DNA of 64,000 nucleotides from Roseiarcus sp963774195 (GTDB lineage: Bacteria; Pseudomonadota; Alphaproteobacteria; Rhizobiales; Beijerinckiaceae): NCBI GenBank assembly GCA_963774195.1, contig CAVZDY010000003.1, positions 558,001-622,000 on the forward strand. Direction: 5' to 3'. This document shows positions 51,678-60,559 of this stretch, piece after piece; position 1 is the first letter of the stretch, and each line of letters begins with the position of its first letter. The translations under genes and the position numbers were made by a program. Below the pieces are notes generated by a model. It was not told where the DNA came from. It made no database searches and saw only the letters and a list, made by a program, of their open reading frames with translations.

Positions 51678-52880
51678 ATGGATCTGCGTTTCACAGACGA
51701 AGAGATCGCCTTTCGCGACGAGGTGCGCCGTTTTGTCGCCGCCGAGTTGCCGTCATCCATCCGTGACAAGATCGCGTCGGGGCGCCACCCCGGCAAAGAC
51801 GACATCGTACGCTGGACGCGCATTCTCGCGGCCAGGGGCTGGTCGGTTCCCCACTGGCCGGTAGAGTGGGGCGGGACCGGCTGGAGCCCGGTCAAGCTTC
51901 TGATTTTCAATGACGAATTGCAGCGGGCGAATGCGCCCGAATCGCTCGCCTTCGGCACGAACATGGTCGGGCCGGTGATCTACACCTTCGGCTCGCAAGC
52001 GCAGAAGGAGCGCTTTCTGCCGCGCATCGTCGATCTCCGGGATTGGTGGTGCCAGGGCTTTTCCGAGCCGGGCGCGGGATCCGATCTCGCCGGCCTGCGC
52101 ACGACCGCCAAGCGTGACGGCGACGCGTGGGTGATCGAGGGTCAGAAGACCTGGACCACGCTCGCCCAGCACGCCGACTGGATCTTCGTGCTGGCCCGCA
52201 CGGACGCCAGCGTGAAGAAGCAGGAAGGCATTTCCTTCTTCCTGGTCGACATGAAGTCGCCCGGCGTGACCGTCCGGCCGATCCAGACAATCGACGGCGG
52301 CCATGAGGTCAACGAAGTCTTCTTCGACTCGGTTCGCGTGCCGCTCGAAAATCTGGTCGGCGAGGAGAACAAGGGCTGGGATTACGCGAAGTTCCTGCTC
52401 GGCAACGAGCGTAGCGGCATCGCGCGGGTCGGCATCTCGAAGGCGCGCGTCGCCCGCATTCGCCAACTCGCCTCGCTGTCGACCTACGGCGCCCAGCCGA
52501 AAATGACCGATCCACTCTTTCGCATGAAGCTCGCCGCCGTCGAGGTCGAGCTCAAGGCGCTGGAAATGACGCAGATGCGGGTGATCGCCAGCGGGCGGAC
52601 GGAAAAGGGCAAGCCGAACCCGGCCTCGTCCGTTCTCAAGATCAAGGGCTCGGAGTTGCAACAGGCGACGACCGAACTCTTGATGGATGTCGTCGGCCCC
52701 TACGCGCTTCCGTTCGAAGCCGAGCGTGAGAACGGCGAGGGGTGGAACGAGCCGCCGATCGGCCCGGACTGGGCCGCGACCATCGCGCCGACCTATTTCA
52801 ACGTGCGCAAGGTTTCGATCTATGGCGGATCGAACGAGATTCAGCGCTCGATCATCGCCAAAGCAATTCTGGGGCTGTGA
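51678..52880 (+). CDS. acyl-CoA dehydrogenase, first of an adjacent pair
   Basis: The product is 400 residues with the three-domain flavoprotein layout: N-terminal helices (LRFTDEEIAFRDEVRRFVAAELP), the beta domain (WWCQGFSEPGAGSDLAGLRTTAKRDGD and VIEGQKTWTTLAQHADW), and the C-terminal helices ending SIYGGSNEIQRSIIAKAILGL. GGGAGGG precedes the ATG. It oxidises an acyl-CoA at the alpha-beta bond with FAD. The next gene, three bases downstream, encodes another member of different length, as in heteromeric FadE pairs of steroid degraders. Confidence 0.93.
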   Translation: MDLRFTDEEIAFRDEVRRFVAAELPSSIRDKIASGRHPGKDDIVRWTRILAARGWSVPHWPVEWGGTGWSPVKLLIFNDELQRANAPESLAFGTNMVGPVIYTFGSQAQKERFLPRIVDLRDWWCQGFSEPGAGSDLAGLRTTAKRDGDAWVIEGQKTWTTLAQHADWIFVLARTDASVKKQEGISFFLVDMKSPGVTVRPIQTIDGGHEVNEVFFDSVRVPLENLVGEENKGWDYAKFLLGNERSGIARVGISKARVARIRQLASLSTYGAQPKMTDPLFRMKLAAVEVELKALEMTQMRVIASGRTEKGKPNPASSVLKIKGSELQQATTELLMDVVGPYALPFEAERENGEGWNEPPIGPDWAATIAPTYFNVRKVSIYGGSNEIQRSIIAKAILGL

Positions 52881-52883
52881 GAC

Positions 52884-54032
52884 ATGGACTTCGACCTTAG
52901 CGAAGAGCAACGGTTGCTCGCCGACAACGTCACGCGCCTTTTGAAGGATCATTGCAGCTTCGAAAACCGCAAGACCCATCAGGCAACTCCGCTCGGGTTC
53001 AGCGAAGAGCTGTGGCGCCGTTACGCCGAGCTGGGCCTGCTCGGCCTTCCCTTCAGCGAGGAGGACGGCGGATTTGGCGGCGGCGCCGTCGAGACGATGC
53101 TGATCATGGAGGCGTTCGGCCGGACGCTCGCCCTAGAGCCTTATCTTGCGGCGGTCGTGCTGGCCGGCGGCGTTATTAGACACGCCGCTACGCCAGAACT
53201 GCGCGCTGAGCTCGTCCCGCAGATTGGCGCGGGGGATCTGCGGCTCGCCTTCGCGCATAGCGAGCGGCAATCCGGCTGGGACCTCTTCGACGTCGCCGCG
53301 AGCGCGCGCAAGGACGGCGCTGGTTACGTCCTCAACGGCGAGAAGGGCTTGGTGCTACATGGCGACAGCGCCGACAAGCTGATCGTCAGCGCGCGCGTCG
53401 CCGGTGGACAGCGCGAGCGCGCAGGACTCGGCCTCTTTCTCGTCGACGGCCCGGCGGCTGGCCTCGCGCGACGCGGTTACGCCACCCAGGATGGACAGAG
53501 GGCGGCGGAAATCGCCTTGACGAACGTTCGCGTCGAGCCTGACGCCGTGATTGGCGACCCGGAGAGCGCAGCTTCAGTCATCGAGCGCGTCGTCGACGAG
53601 GCGATCGCCGCTTTGTGCGCCGAGGCCGTCGGCGCCATGAGCGAAGCGCAGACAGTGACCGTCGACTATCTCAAGACGCGCAAACAATTCGGCGTGCCGA
53701 TCGGCTCGTTCCAGGCGTTGCAGCATCGCGCTGCCGACATGGTGGTCGCGCTCGAGCAGGCGCGCAGCATGATGATGTATGCGACGATGATGGCGGGGGA
53801 GGAGGACGCGGCTGCGCGTAGCAAGGCAATTTCGGCCGCCAAGGCGCAGATCGGGCGCTCGGCGAAGTTCATCGGGCAGCAGGCGACGCAGTTGCACGGC
53901 GGTATTGCGATGACCTACGAATACAAGCTCGGCCATCTCTTCAAGCGCATGACGATGATCGACATGACGTTTGGCGATGCGGAGACCCATTTGCGGCGCC
54001 TCGCCGAAGCGGATAGCCTGTTCGCGGCATAG
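52884..54032 (+). CDS. acyl-CoA dehydrogenase, second of an adjacent pair
   Basis: The product is 382 residues, starting three bases after the first dehydrogenase. It has the family N-terminal (FDLSEEQRLLADNVTRLLKDH), GLPFSEEDGGFGGGAVETMLIMEAFGRTLALEPY, and the C-terminal QQATQLHGGIAMTYEYKLGHLFKRM. The beta-domain segment SERQSGWDLFDV differs from the usual E-P-x-A-G-S-D, so FAD or substrate contacts are altered. It may be the non-catalytic partner in a heterotetramer with the first protein. Confidence 0.92.
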   Translation: MDFDLSEEQRLLADNVTRLLKDHCSFENRKTHQATPLGFSEELWRRYAELGLLGLPFSEEDGGFGGGAVETMLIMEAFGRTLALEPYLAAVVLAGGVIRHAATPELRAELVPQIGAGDLRLAFAHSERQSGWDLFDVAASARKDGAGYVLNGEKGLVLHGDSADKLIVSARVAGGQRERAGLGLFLVDGPAAGLARRGYATQDGQRAAEIALTNVRVEPDAVIGDPESAASVIERVVDEAIAALCAEAVGAMSEAQTVTVDYLKTRKQFGVPIGSFQALQHRAADMVVALEQARSMMMYATMMAGEEDAAARSKAISAAKAQIGRSAKFIGQQATQLHGGIAMTYEYKLGHLFKRMTMIDMTFGDAETHLRRLAEADSLFAA

Positions 54033-54068
54033 GAGAACGCCGCTCGAGGCGGCGCGCAGGGGATCGCA

Positions 54069-54965
54069 TTGCAGGCCGAACCAGATTTTTTCCTCGGCGT
54101 CGACGGCGGCGCGACACGATGTCGGGCGCGTCTACGCGATCGCGCGGGCGCGTTTCTCGGCGAGGTCGAGGGGCCTGCTGCGAATATCTATGTCGATTTC
54201 GACAGTGCGATCGCCAACGCCAAGGCACAGATGGACGGAGCCTATGCGAAAGCCGGCCTTGATCGTTCCGCGCTGGCGCGCACCTCTCTTGGCCTAGGGC
54301 TCGCAGGGCTTTCCAGCGAGGAGGAGGCCGAGCGCGTCGAGGCGCGTTTCGAGGGGATGAGCGGCGTCAAGGCGGCGAACGACGCGGTGACAGCCTGTCT
54401 TGGCGCCCATGGCGGCGCCGACGGGGCGCTGGTTATCGCGGGCACCGGCTCGGCGGCGGTCGCGCGGGTGCGCGGGCGCGAGACGGTGTTCGGCGGCCGC
54501 GGCTTCCTCATCGGTGACGACGGATCGGCTGCGCGGGTCGGCGCCGACGCGGTTCGTGCGGCGCTACGTGCCCATGACAGGGTCGGCCCGTCATCGTCGA
54601 TGACGCAGGAGATCATGCGGCGGTTCCACGATGATCCTCTCGTCGCAATCCAGTGGGCGATCACCGCCAAACCGTCAGGATATGGCGCGTTCTCGCCGCT
54701 CGTCTTCGAATGCGCCACTGCGGGAGACGTCATAGCGATTGGCATCGTTACGGCTGCGGCGCAGGCGGTGGACGCGCTGATCAGCGCCGCACAAGCGCTC
54801 GGCGCCGAACGCGTCGCCCTGGTCGGTGGGGTGAGCCAGCCGCTGCGGCCTTATCTCTCGCCCTCATCGCTCGCCGTGTTGCGTCGTCCGCTGTCCGACG
54901 CCGCCGACGGGGCGATCCTTCTCGCGGGCGGAAGACTGCCCGAGAGCGAAATCAGCGAGACATGA
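54069..54965 (+). CDS. BadF/BadG-type ATPase, probable N-acetylglucosamine kinase
   Basis: The product is 298 residues from a TTG start, with AGGGG a few bases upstream. The actin-like ATPase phosphate loops are visible: FLGVDGGATRCRARLRD at the N-terminus, NDAVTACLGAHGGADGALVIAGTGSAAVAR in the middle, and GRGFLIGDDGSAARVGADAV. This matches bacterial N-acetylglucosamine/glucosamine kinases related to human NAGK. It overlaps nagA by 4 bases, which strongly supports an amino-sugar role, making GlcNAc-6-phosphate for the next enzyme. Confidence 0.87.
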   Translation: MQAEPDFFLGVDGGATRCRARLRDRAGAFLGEVEGPAANIYVDFDSAIANAKAQMDGAYAKAGLDRSALARTSLGLGLAGLSSEEEAERVEARFEGMSGVKAANDAVTACLGAHGGADGALVIAGTGSAAVARVRGRETVFGGRGFLIGDDGSAARVGADAVRAALRAHDRVGPSSSMTQEIMRRFHDDPLVAIQWAITAKPSGYGAFSPLVFECATAGDVIAIGIVTAAAQAVDALISAAQALGAERVALVGGVSQPLRPYLSPSSLAVLRRPLSDAADGAILLAGGRLPESEISET

Positions 54966-56116
54966 GCGCGAAATCGATGTTGCAGGTCTTTTGCGGCGCC
55001 CGCATTTTCGATGGCGCTTCCATTCACGAGGATCGGGCGCTCGTCGTCGAGGATGGGGTGGTGAAGGCGATCGTCGCGGTCGACGAGCGGCCGCGCGGCG
55101 GCGACCAGCGCGACCTCGGCGGCGGGATCCTCGCGCCGGGTTTCGTAGACTGGCAGGTCAACGGCGGCGGCGGCGTGCTGTTCAACGCAACGCCGACGCC
55201 GGAAGCGATCGAAGCGATTGCGAAGGCCCATCGTCGCGACGGAACCACCAGCATTCTGCCGACTCTCATAACTGACGCGCCGAAGGTACTCACCGAGGCG
55301 CTGGGCGCGTCTCGCGTAGCCCTCGCACAGCGAGCGGGATCAGTCGGCGTGCATGTCGAGGGGCCGTACATCGACGTGCGCCGGAAAGGGGTTCATCAAC
55401 CGGACTACATCCGGCCGATGCGGGACGAGGACGAGGCGCAACTGATCGCGGCGCAGGCTGGGGCGATGGTCGTGACCGTGGCGCCAGCTTCGGTGTCCGT
55501 CGATCGGATTCGCCGCCTCGCCTCGGCTGGTCTGATCGTCAGTCTCGGCCATACGGAGGCGACCGCGGAGGAGGCGAGGGCGGCCTTCGCGGCGGGCGCG
55601 ACCGCGGTGACGCATCTCTTCAACGCGATGAGCCAGCTCAATTCGCGTGCGCCGGGGCTGGTAGGAGCGACCCTGGCCGAGCGCGGCGTCGTCTGCGGCC
55701 TCGTCGCCGACGGCCACCATGTGCACGACGATGCGATGCGGGCCGCATTCAACGCCAAGGGCGCTGACGGCATTGCGCTGGTGTCGGACGCCATGCCGCC
55801 CGCCGCCGGTGGGCCGCCGACCTTCAGTCTCCAGGGGCGGCCGATGACGCAGTCAGGAACCCGCCTCGTTTCCGAGGACGGCGCGCTTGCCGGCGCGGCG
55901 ATCACGATGCTCGACGCGGTCCGCTACGTGGTCGGCACGATGGGGCTGCCGCTCGCCGACGCTTTGCGCATGGCGACCCTGACCCCGGCGCGCTTGCTCA
56001 AGCTGGATCGCGAGATCGGACGTCTTGCGCCCGGCGCACGAGCCGATCTCGTCCATCTCGGCGAAGCGCTCGACCTCGCCGCCGTCTGGTTCGGCGGCGT
56101 CGAGGAAGCGCGCTGA
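54962..56116 (+). CDS. nagA: N-acetylglucosamine-6-phosphate deacetylase
   Basis: The product is 384 residues, coupled to the kinase gene by ATGA. Motifs are APGFVDWQVNGGGGVLFN near residue 55, GVHVEGPYI with the metal-binding Glu near 130, SLGHTEATAEEARAAF, THLFNAMSQLNSRAPG and LVSDAMPPA with the catalytic Asp. It removes acetate from GlcNAc-6-phosphate, feeding cell-wall recycling or glycolysis. No nagB deaminase or transporter lies in the window. Confidence 0.93.
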   Translation: MSAKSMLQVFCGARIFDGASIHEDRALVVEDGVVKAIVAVDERPRGGDQRDLGGGILAPGFVDWQVNGGGGVLFNATPTPEAIEAIAKAHRRDGTTSILPTLITDAPKVLTEALGASRVALAQRAGSVGVHVEGPYIDVRRKGVHQPDYIRPMRDEDEAQLIAAQAGAMVVTVAPASVSVDRIRRLASAGLIVSLGHTEATAEEARAAFAAGATAVTHLFNAMSQLNSRAPGLVGATLAERGVVCGLVADGHHVHDDAMRAAFNAKGADGIALVSDAMPPAAGGPPTFSLQGRPMTQSGTRLVSEDGALAGAAITMLDAVRYVVGTMGLPLADALRMATLTPARLLKLDREIGRLAPGARADLVHLGEALDLAAVWFGGVEEAR

Positions 56117-56132
56117 GCCGGCGCCTTCTGCA

Positions 56133-57425
56133 CTAAAGGAGGCCCGCCGAGGAGCCGATCGTCGCCGGCCGCTCGCGCGCCCTTTCGCGCCTGTAGCCGG
56201 ATGCGCGATAGGTGTTGATGGGATCGATCGCGCCGCCGGCGCGCAGGCGCCCCATCGCCAGAATCGGCGAAACGTCCGTCGTGAAAGCGCGCTTGAGCTC
56301 GAGATGGGCGCCGAGCGCGTCGTTGGCGTCCTGCGCGGCGGCGAGCGCTCGGCGATCGACGATCAGCGCCTGCGCGTAGGCGCGCTGCAACTCGATCGCT
56401 GACTGCATCAGGCTTTCGATCGGGTCGGTGACATTGTGCGACTGGTCGATCATATAGGCAGGAGCGAAGCCCTCCGCTTTGCGCGCCGCGGCGTCGGCCA
56501 GTTCGTTGAAAACGAGGAATAGCCTGAAGGGCTCGACCGAACCCGCGTCGAGGTCGTCGTCGCCATACTTGGAATCGTTGAAGTGAAAGCCGGCGAGCTT
56601 GCCGAAGCGCGCCAGCCGCGCGACGATCTGCTCAATGTTGACGTTCGGCGCGTGATGGCCGAGGTCGACGAGGCATTGCGCTTTCGGGCCGAGCTCCAGG
56701 GCGGCCGCAAAGCTCGTGCCCCAGTCCGAAATGACCGTCGAATAGAACGCCGGCTCGTAAAGCTTGTGCTCGACGAAGATGCGCCAATCCGCCGGGAGCG
56801 CCGCGTAGATCTCCTGCATCGAGTTGAGATAGCGATCGAAGGCGCGAGTGAGATTGGACTGGCCGGCGAAGTTCGAGCCGTCGCCGATCCACACCGATAA
56901 GGCCTTCGAGCCGAGCCGCTGGCCGATTTCGATGCACTCTTTGTTGTGCTCGATCGCCTGCCGTCGCACCGCCGCGTCGATATGGCTGAGCGATCCGAAT
57001 TTGTAGGATAGCGGCTGGCCCGGCTGGTCCTGAAACGTATTGGAATTGACCGCGTCGAACGCGAGGCCGCGCGCCGCCGCCGCCTCGCGCAACGCAGTCC
57101 AATCGTCGGATCGATCCCAAGGAAAATGCGGCGAGATCGTCGGCGTGGCGCGGGCCAGTTGGTGGATCGTCGCGCAATCGTCGATCTTGTCCTCGACGCC
57201 ACGCGGCTCGCCAGGGCCAGGAAAACGAGCGAAACGGGTGCCCCCCGTACCGACGCCCCAGGTCGGGATCGCGACGCCGAAGGCCATGGTCGCGCGGGTG
57301 ATCGCGTCGATTTCGAAATCGCGGCGCGCGAGTTGCCGCGCCAGAGCGTCGTAGTCCTCGTCGAGCGGGGACTGCGCCGCGCGATTGCTTTCCGCGATGA
57401 ATTCGTCGGTGATGCGAAAGGTCAT
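56133..57425 (-). CDS. rhaI: L-rhamnose isomerase (rhizobial RhaI type)
   Basis: The product is 430 residues from the ATG at 57425 (CGGAGG eleven bases upstream). A TIM-barrel isomerase pattern runs through WGVGTGGTRFARFPGPGEPR, SVWIGDGSNFAGQSNLTRAFDRYL, VEHKLYEPAFYSTVISDWGTS and FHFNDSKYGDDDLDAGSVEPF, with the His/Asp/Glu metal ligands of this family. It converts L-rhamnose to L-rhamnulose. The same reading frame continues upstream into the neighbouring rhaD because of an indel there. The ATG at 57425 and the 35-base gap after the true rhaD stop show two separate genes. Confidence 0.92.
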   Translation of the reverse strand: MTFRITDEFIAESNRAAQSPLDEDYDALARQLARRDFEIDAITRATMAFGVAIPTWGVGTGGTRFARFPGPGEPRGVEDKIDDCATIHQLARATPTISPHFPWDRSDDWTALREAAAARGLAFDAVNSNTFQDQPGQPLSYKFGSLSHIDAAVRRQAIEHNKECIEIGQRLGSKALSVWIGDGSNFAGQSNLTRAFDRYLNSMQEIYAALPADWRIFVEHKLYEPAFYSTVISDWGTSFAAALELGPKAQCLVDLGHHAPNVNIEQIVARLARFGKLAGFHFNDSKYGDDDLDAGSVEPFRLFLVFNELADAAARKAEGFAPAYMIDQSHNVTDPIESLMQSAIELQRAYAQALIVDRRALAAAQDANDALGAHLELKRAFTTDVSPILAMGRLRAGGAIDPINTYRASGYRRERARERPATIGSSAGLL

Positions 57426-57460
57426 GACGTCGAGAGCCTCCGCGTGCGGGTCGATGATTG

Positions 57461-59558
57461 CTAGCGCGTGAACGACTGCGAATTCCCGGCGTCGACATTG
57501 AGGATGTTGCCGGTCGACTTGGAGGACTGGTCCGAGGCGAAGAAATAGAACTCCTTCCGCGATATCCTCGGGCAACACGGGGAGCTTGAGCAGCGAGCGC
57601 TGTCGATAGACTTCCTCGAGTTCGTCCTCGCGCACTTTGTTCGAGGCGGCGCGTTGCTGGCGCCACTCGCCGGACCAAATCTTGGAGCCGCGCAGCACCG
57701 CGTCAGGATTGACGGTGTTGACGCGCACGCCGTGCGGCGCGCCTTCGAGCGCGAGGCAGCGCGCCAGATGGATTTCCGCCGCTTTCGCCGCGCAATAGGC
57801 GGAGGCGCCCGGAGAAGCGGCGAGGCCGTTCTTGGAGGCGACGAAGATGATCGAGCCGCCAAGCTTCTGCTGGATGACAAGACGAAACGCTTCGCGCGCG
57901 ACGAGGAAATATCCGGTCGCGAGCACGTCGACGTTCTTCTGCCAGAGCGCGAGGCTGGTGTCCTCGATCGCCGACGCCGACGCGATGCCCGCGTTCGAGA
58001 CGACGATATCGACGCCGCCGTAGGCGATCGCCGCGTCGGCGAAGCTCGCAATGACGCCAGTCTCGTCCGTGACGTTGACACTCAAGCCGACTACGCTGTC
58101 CTTGCCGTATCGCTCGGCGATTTCAGCGACGCGCGCTTCGAGCGCTTCGCGATCGATGTCCGCAAGTACGACGCAAGCGCCCTCTGAGGCGAGCCGCAGC
58201 GCCGTTGCGCCGCCGATTCCACCGGCGCCGCCCGTGACATAGGCGACGCGTCCCGCGAGCGAGCGCGGCTTCGGCATGCGTCGCAGCTTGGCCTCTTCAA
58301 GCAGCCAGTATTCGATGTCGAACGCTTCCTGCTCGGCGAGCCCGACATAGGCGCTGACGCCCGACGCGCCGCGCATGACGTTGATCGCGTTGACGTAGAA
58401 TTCGCCGGCGATGCGCGCGGTCGCCTTGTCTCTGGCAAAGGAGATCATGCCGACGCCGGGAACGAGGTAGATGACCGCGTTCGGATCCCGGATTAGCGGC
58501 GAGTTCGGGCGTTTGCAGCGCTCGTAGTACGCGGAGTAGTCGGCGCGATAGGCGGCGATTGCGTCATCGAGGCCGGCGACCACCGCGTCGAGATTGTCGG
58601 CAACCGGGTCATACGGCAGCACGAGCGGTCGGATTTTCGTGCGTAGAAAATGGTCGGGGCAGGAGGTGCCGAGCGGCGCCAACTCGCCCAGGCCGTTCGC
58701 ATTAACGAACTCGAGAACTTCCGGCGCGTCGGTGAAATGGCCGACCTTGCGCTCAGTCGCGGAAATCTTGCCGCGGATGAGCGGCATGAGCCGGGCCGCG
58801 ACGGCTCTACGGCGGGCCGAGTCCAAAGGCTCGAAGCGGGCCCCGCCGAAGACCGGCCGCCGTTCGTTCGCAGCAAGCCATTCGGCGGCCTGATTGATGA
58901 TCGCGAGGGTCGTTTCGTAACAGGCTTTGGCGGTCTCGCCCCAAGTGAAAAGCCCGTGGCCGCCGAGCACGACGCCAACCAAATCGGGATTGCGCTTCGC
59001 CATTTCGCCGAGCTTGAGGCCGAGGTCGAAGCCCGGCCGCTGCCAGGGCAGGAAGCCGAGCTTGCCGCCAAAAACCTGTTTGGTCAGCGCCTCGGCGTCC
59101 TTCGAGGCGGCGATGGCGATTACGGCGTCGGCATGCACATGGTCGACATGCGCATGCGGGACAAAGGCGTGCAGTGGCGTGTCGATCGAGGTCGCGCGCG
59201 GATTGAGATTGAACGTGCAATGATCGAACAGCGCGACCATTTCGTCCTCGTGGGCGAGGCCGCGATAAAGGCCCTTGAGGCCTTCGAGCTTGTCGAGATA
59301 CAGGGTCGCAAATCCGTCGCGCTTCATCGACCCGATGTCGCCGCCCGAGCCTTTGACCCACAGCACGTCGACGGGCTGCTTGGTAAGCGGATCGGCCATG
59401 ACCACCTTCGCCGAGGTGTTGCCGCCGCCAAAATTCGTGATCCTGAGATCGCTGCCCAGCAGATTGGAGCGGTAGAGGAGCTTGCCGGGTTCGTCGAGTT
59501 GCGCCGCATAGGCGTCGTCCCATAGATCGCGGAGGGGCTCCGCAGCCGGCCTCGTCAT
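57461..59558 (-). pseudogene. rhaD: bifunctional rhamnulose-1-phosphate aldolase / short-chain dehydrogenase RhaD, interrupted by a one-base insertion
   Basis: The start at 59558 gives an N-terminal class II aldolase domain (about 1-430: ITNFGGGNTSAKV, VKGSGGDIG, the zinc-site HVDHVHADAV, GGHGLFTWGETAKAC). A short-chain dehydrogenase follows (about 435-698: VAYVTGGAGGIGGATALRL, VSNAGIASA, SAYCAAKAAEIHLARCLALEG). Near 57549/57550 one extra base breaks the frame. In the correct frame the protein ends YFFASDQSSKSTGNILNVDAGNSQSFTR and stops at 57461, giving 698 residues, the normal length. The aldolase splits the sugar phosphate and the dehydrogenase oxidises the lactaldehyde product. The uncorrected frame runs on into rhaI and mimics a 1141-residue fusion. 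Confidence 0.9.
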
Positions 59559-59620
59559 GGAACTCCTCCCGCAAATCCTGTGTCAAGTTGAAACGATAAA
59601 TCCAACATCGATCACCGTCA

Positions 59621-59639
59621 ATCATCGTCGATCGATGAT
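59621..59639. promoter_or_regulatory. candidate RhaR operator between rhaD and rhaR
   Basis: ATCATCG-N5-CGATGAT is a perfect 7-base inverted repeat in an AT-rich divergent gap of 188 bases. Further ATCGAT/GATGCA-type repeats surround it. DeoR-family repressors commonly bind such sites. It lies 63 bases upstream of rhaD and 108 bases upstream of rhaR. Confidence 0.5.
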
Positions 59640-59746
59640 GCGATGCAATATGAGTGATGCATTGCGAAAATGATCGATTGTGAGAGATATTCGTTGACGC
59701 TCGCTGCAGTCCGTGAAAAGTTTTTGTGACGATCGGGAGGCGTAGG

Positions 59747-60559
59747 GTGCACGAACGCGAGCGCTGGCAGGTCATCAAGGCGATGCTTCGCGAGAGTGGT
59801 CTCGTGCGCGTCGCCGATGTCTGCCGGGCGACCGGTGCTTCCGAGGCTTCGGTGCGTCGCGATTTCGCGCGACTGGCGGCGAACGGCCTGGCGAACCGCG
59901 TCCACGGAGGGCTTGAGGCGATCGCGCGTGCGCCTTCGAACGGGCTGGATGCGCCATCCCTGGCGACGCGTTCTTTCGACGTCAGCCAGACCCTGAACGT
60001 CGCCGCGAAGCGGGCGATTGCGCGCGCGGCGGTAGAGCTCTGCTCCGACGGCGAGGCGATCATCGTCAACGGTGGCACGACCACCTTCGAGATGGGCGCA
60101 TTTTTGCGCGATCGGCGGCTCAAGGTTCTCACCAACTCGTATCCGCTGGCGGAAATCCTGATTTACAGCAGCCAATGCCGCGTCGCGCTGCCGGGAGGCG
60201 AGGTCTACCGCGAGCAGAAGCTCATCGTCTCCCCGTTCGAAGAGGACGCGATCCAGCACTATTCGGCGAGCCGCATGTTCATGAGCGCGATTTCAATCGG
60301 TCCGCTCGGCGTCATCGAGGGCGATCCGCTCATCGCCAGGGCGGAGAGCAAGCTGCTCAAGCGCGCGGAGAAGCTGACCGTCCTCGCCGACAGCTCGAAG
60401 TTCGCTTCGCGTGGGAGCTTGGTCGTCTGTCCGCTGTCGCGCATCGACACGCTCATCACCGATAGCGCCGCGCCTGCAGCGGCGCTTGAGATGCTCGCCG
60501 CGGCGGGCGTGCGCACGGTGGTCGCCGATCCTGCGGCGCAAGCGACGGCGGCCGCATGA
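59747..60559 (+). CDS. rhaR: DeoR-family transcriptional regulator of L-rhamnose use
   Basis: The product is 270 residues from a GTG at 59747 (GGAGG six bases upstream). The DeoR helix-turn-helix reads ERWQVIKAMLRESGLVRVADVCRATGASEASVRRDFARLAANG. The sugar-phosphate sensor domain has VNGGTTTFEMGAFL, LTNSYPLAEIL and ADSSKF. Its position, divergent from rhaD-rhaI and coupled to the importer genes, matches rhaR of Rhizobium leguminosarum. It presumably represses both directions until a rhamnose intermediate binds. Its stop overlaps the next ATG. Confidence 0.88.
   Translation: MHERERWQVIKAMLRESGLVRVADVCRATGASEASVRRDFARLAANGLANRVHGGLEAIARAPSNGLDAPSLATRSFDVSQTLNVAAKRAIARAAVELCSDGEAIIVNGGTTTFEMGAFLRDRRLKVLTNSYPLAEILIYSSQCRVALPGGEVYREQKLIVSPFEEDAIQHYSASRMFMSAISIGPLGVIEGDPLIARAESKLLKRAEKLTVLADSSKFASRGSLVVCPLSRIDTLITDSAAPAAALEMLAAAGVRTVVADPAAQATAAA

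Noticed and set aside
56133..59558. A continuous 1141-codon frame that looks like a natural RhaD-RhaI fusion enzyme
   Set aside because: The middle of the frame matches neither family, while the true RhaD C-terminus and stop are found in another frame and rhaI has its own start. It is explained by a one-base insertion.
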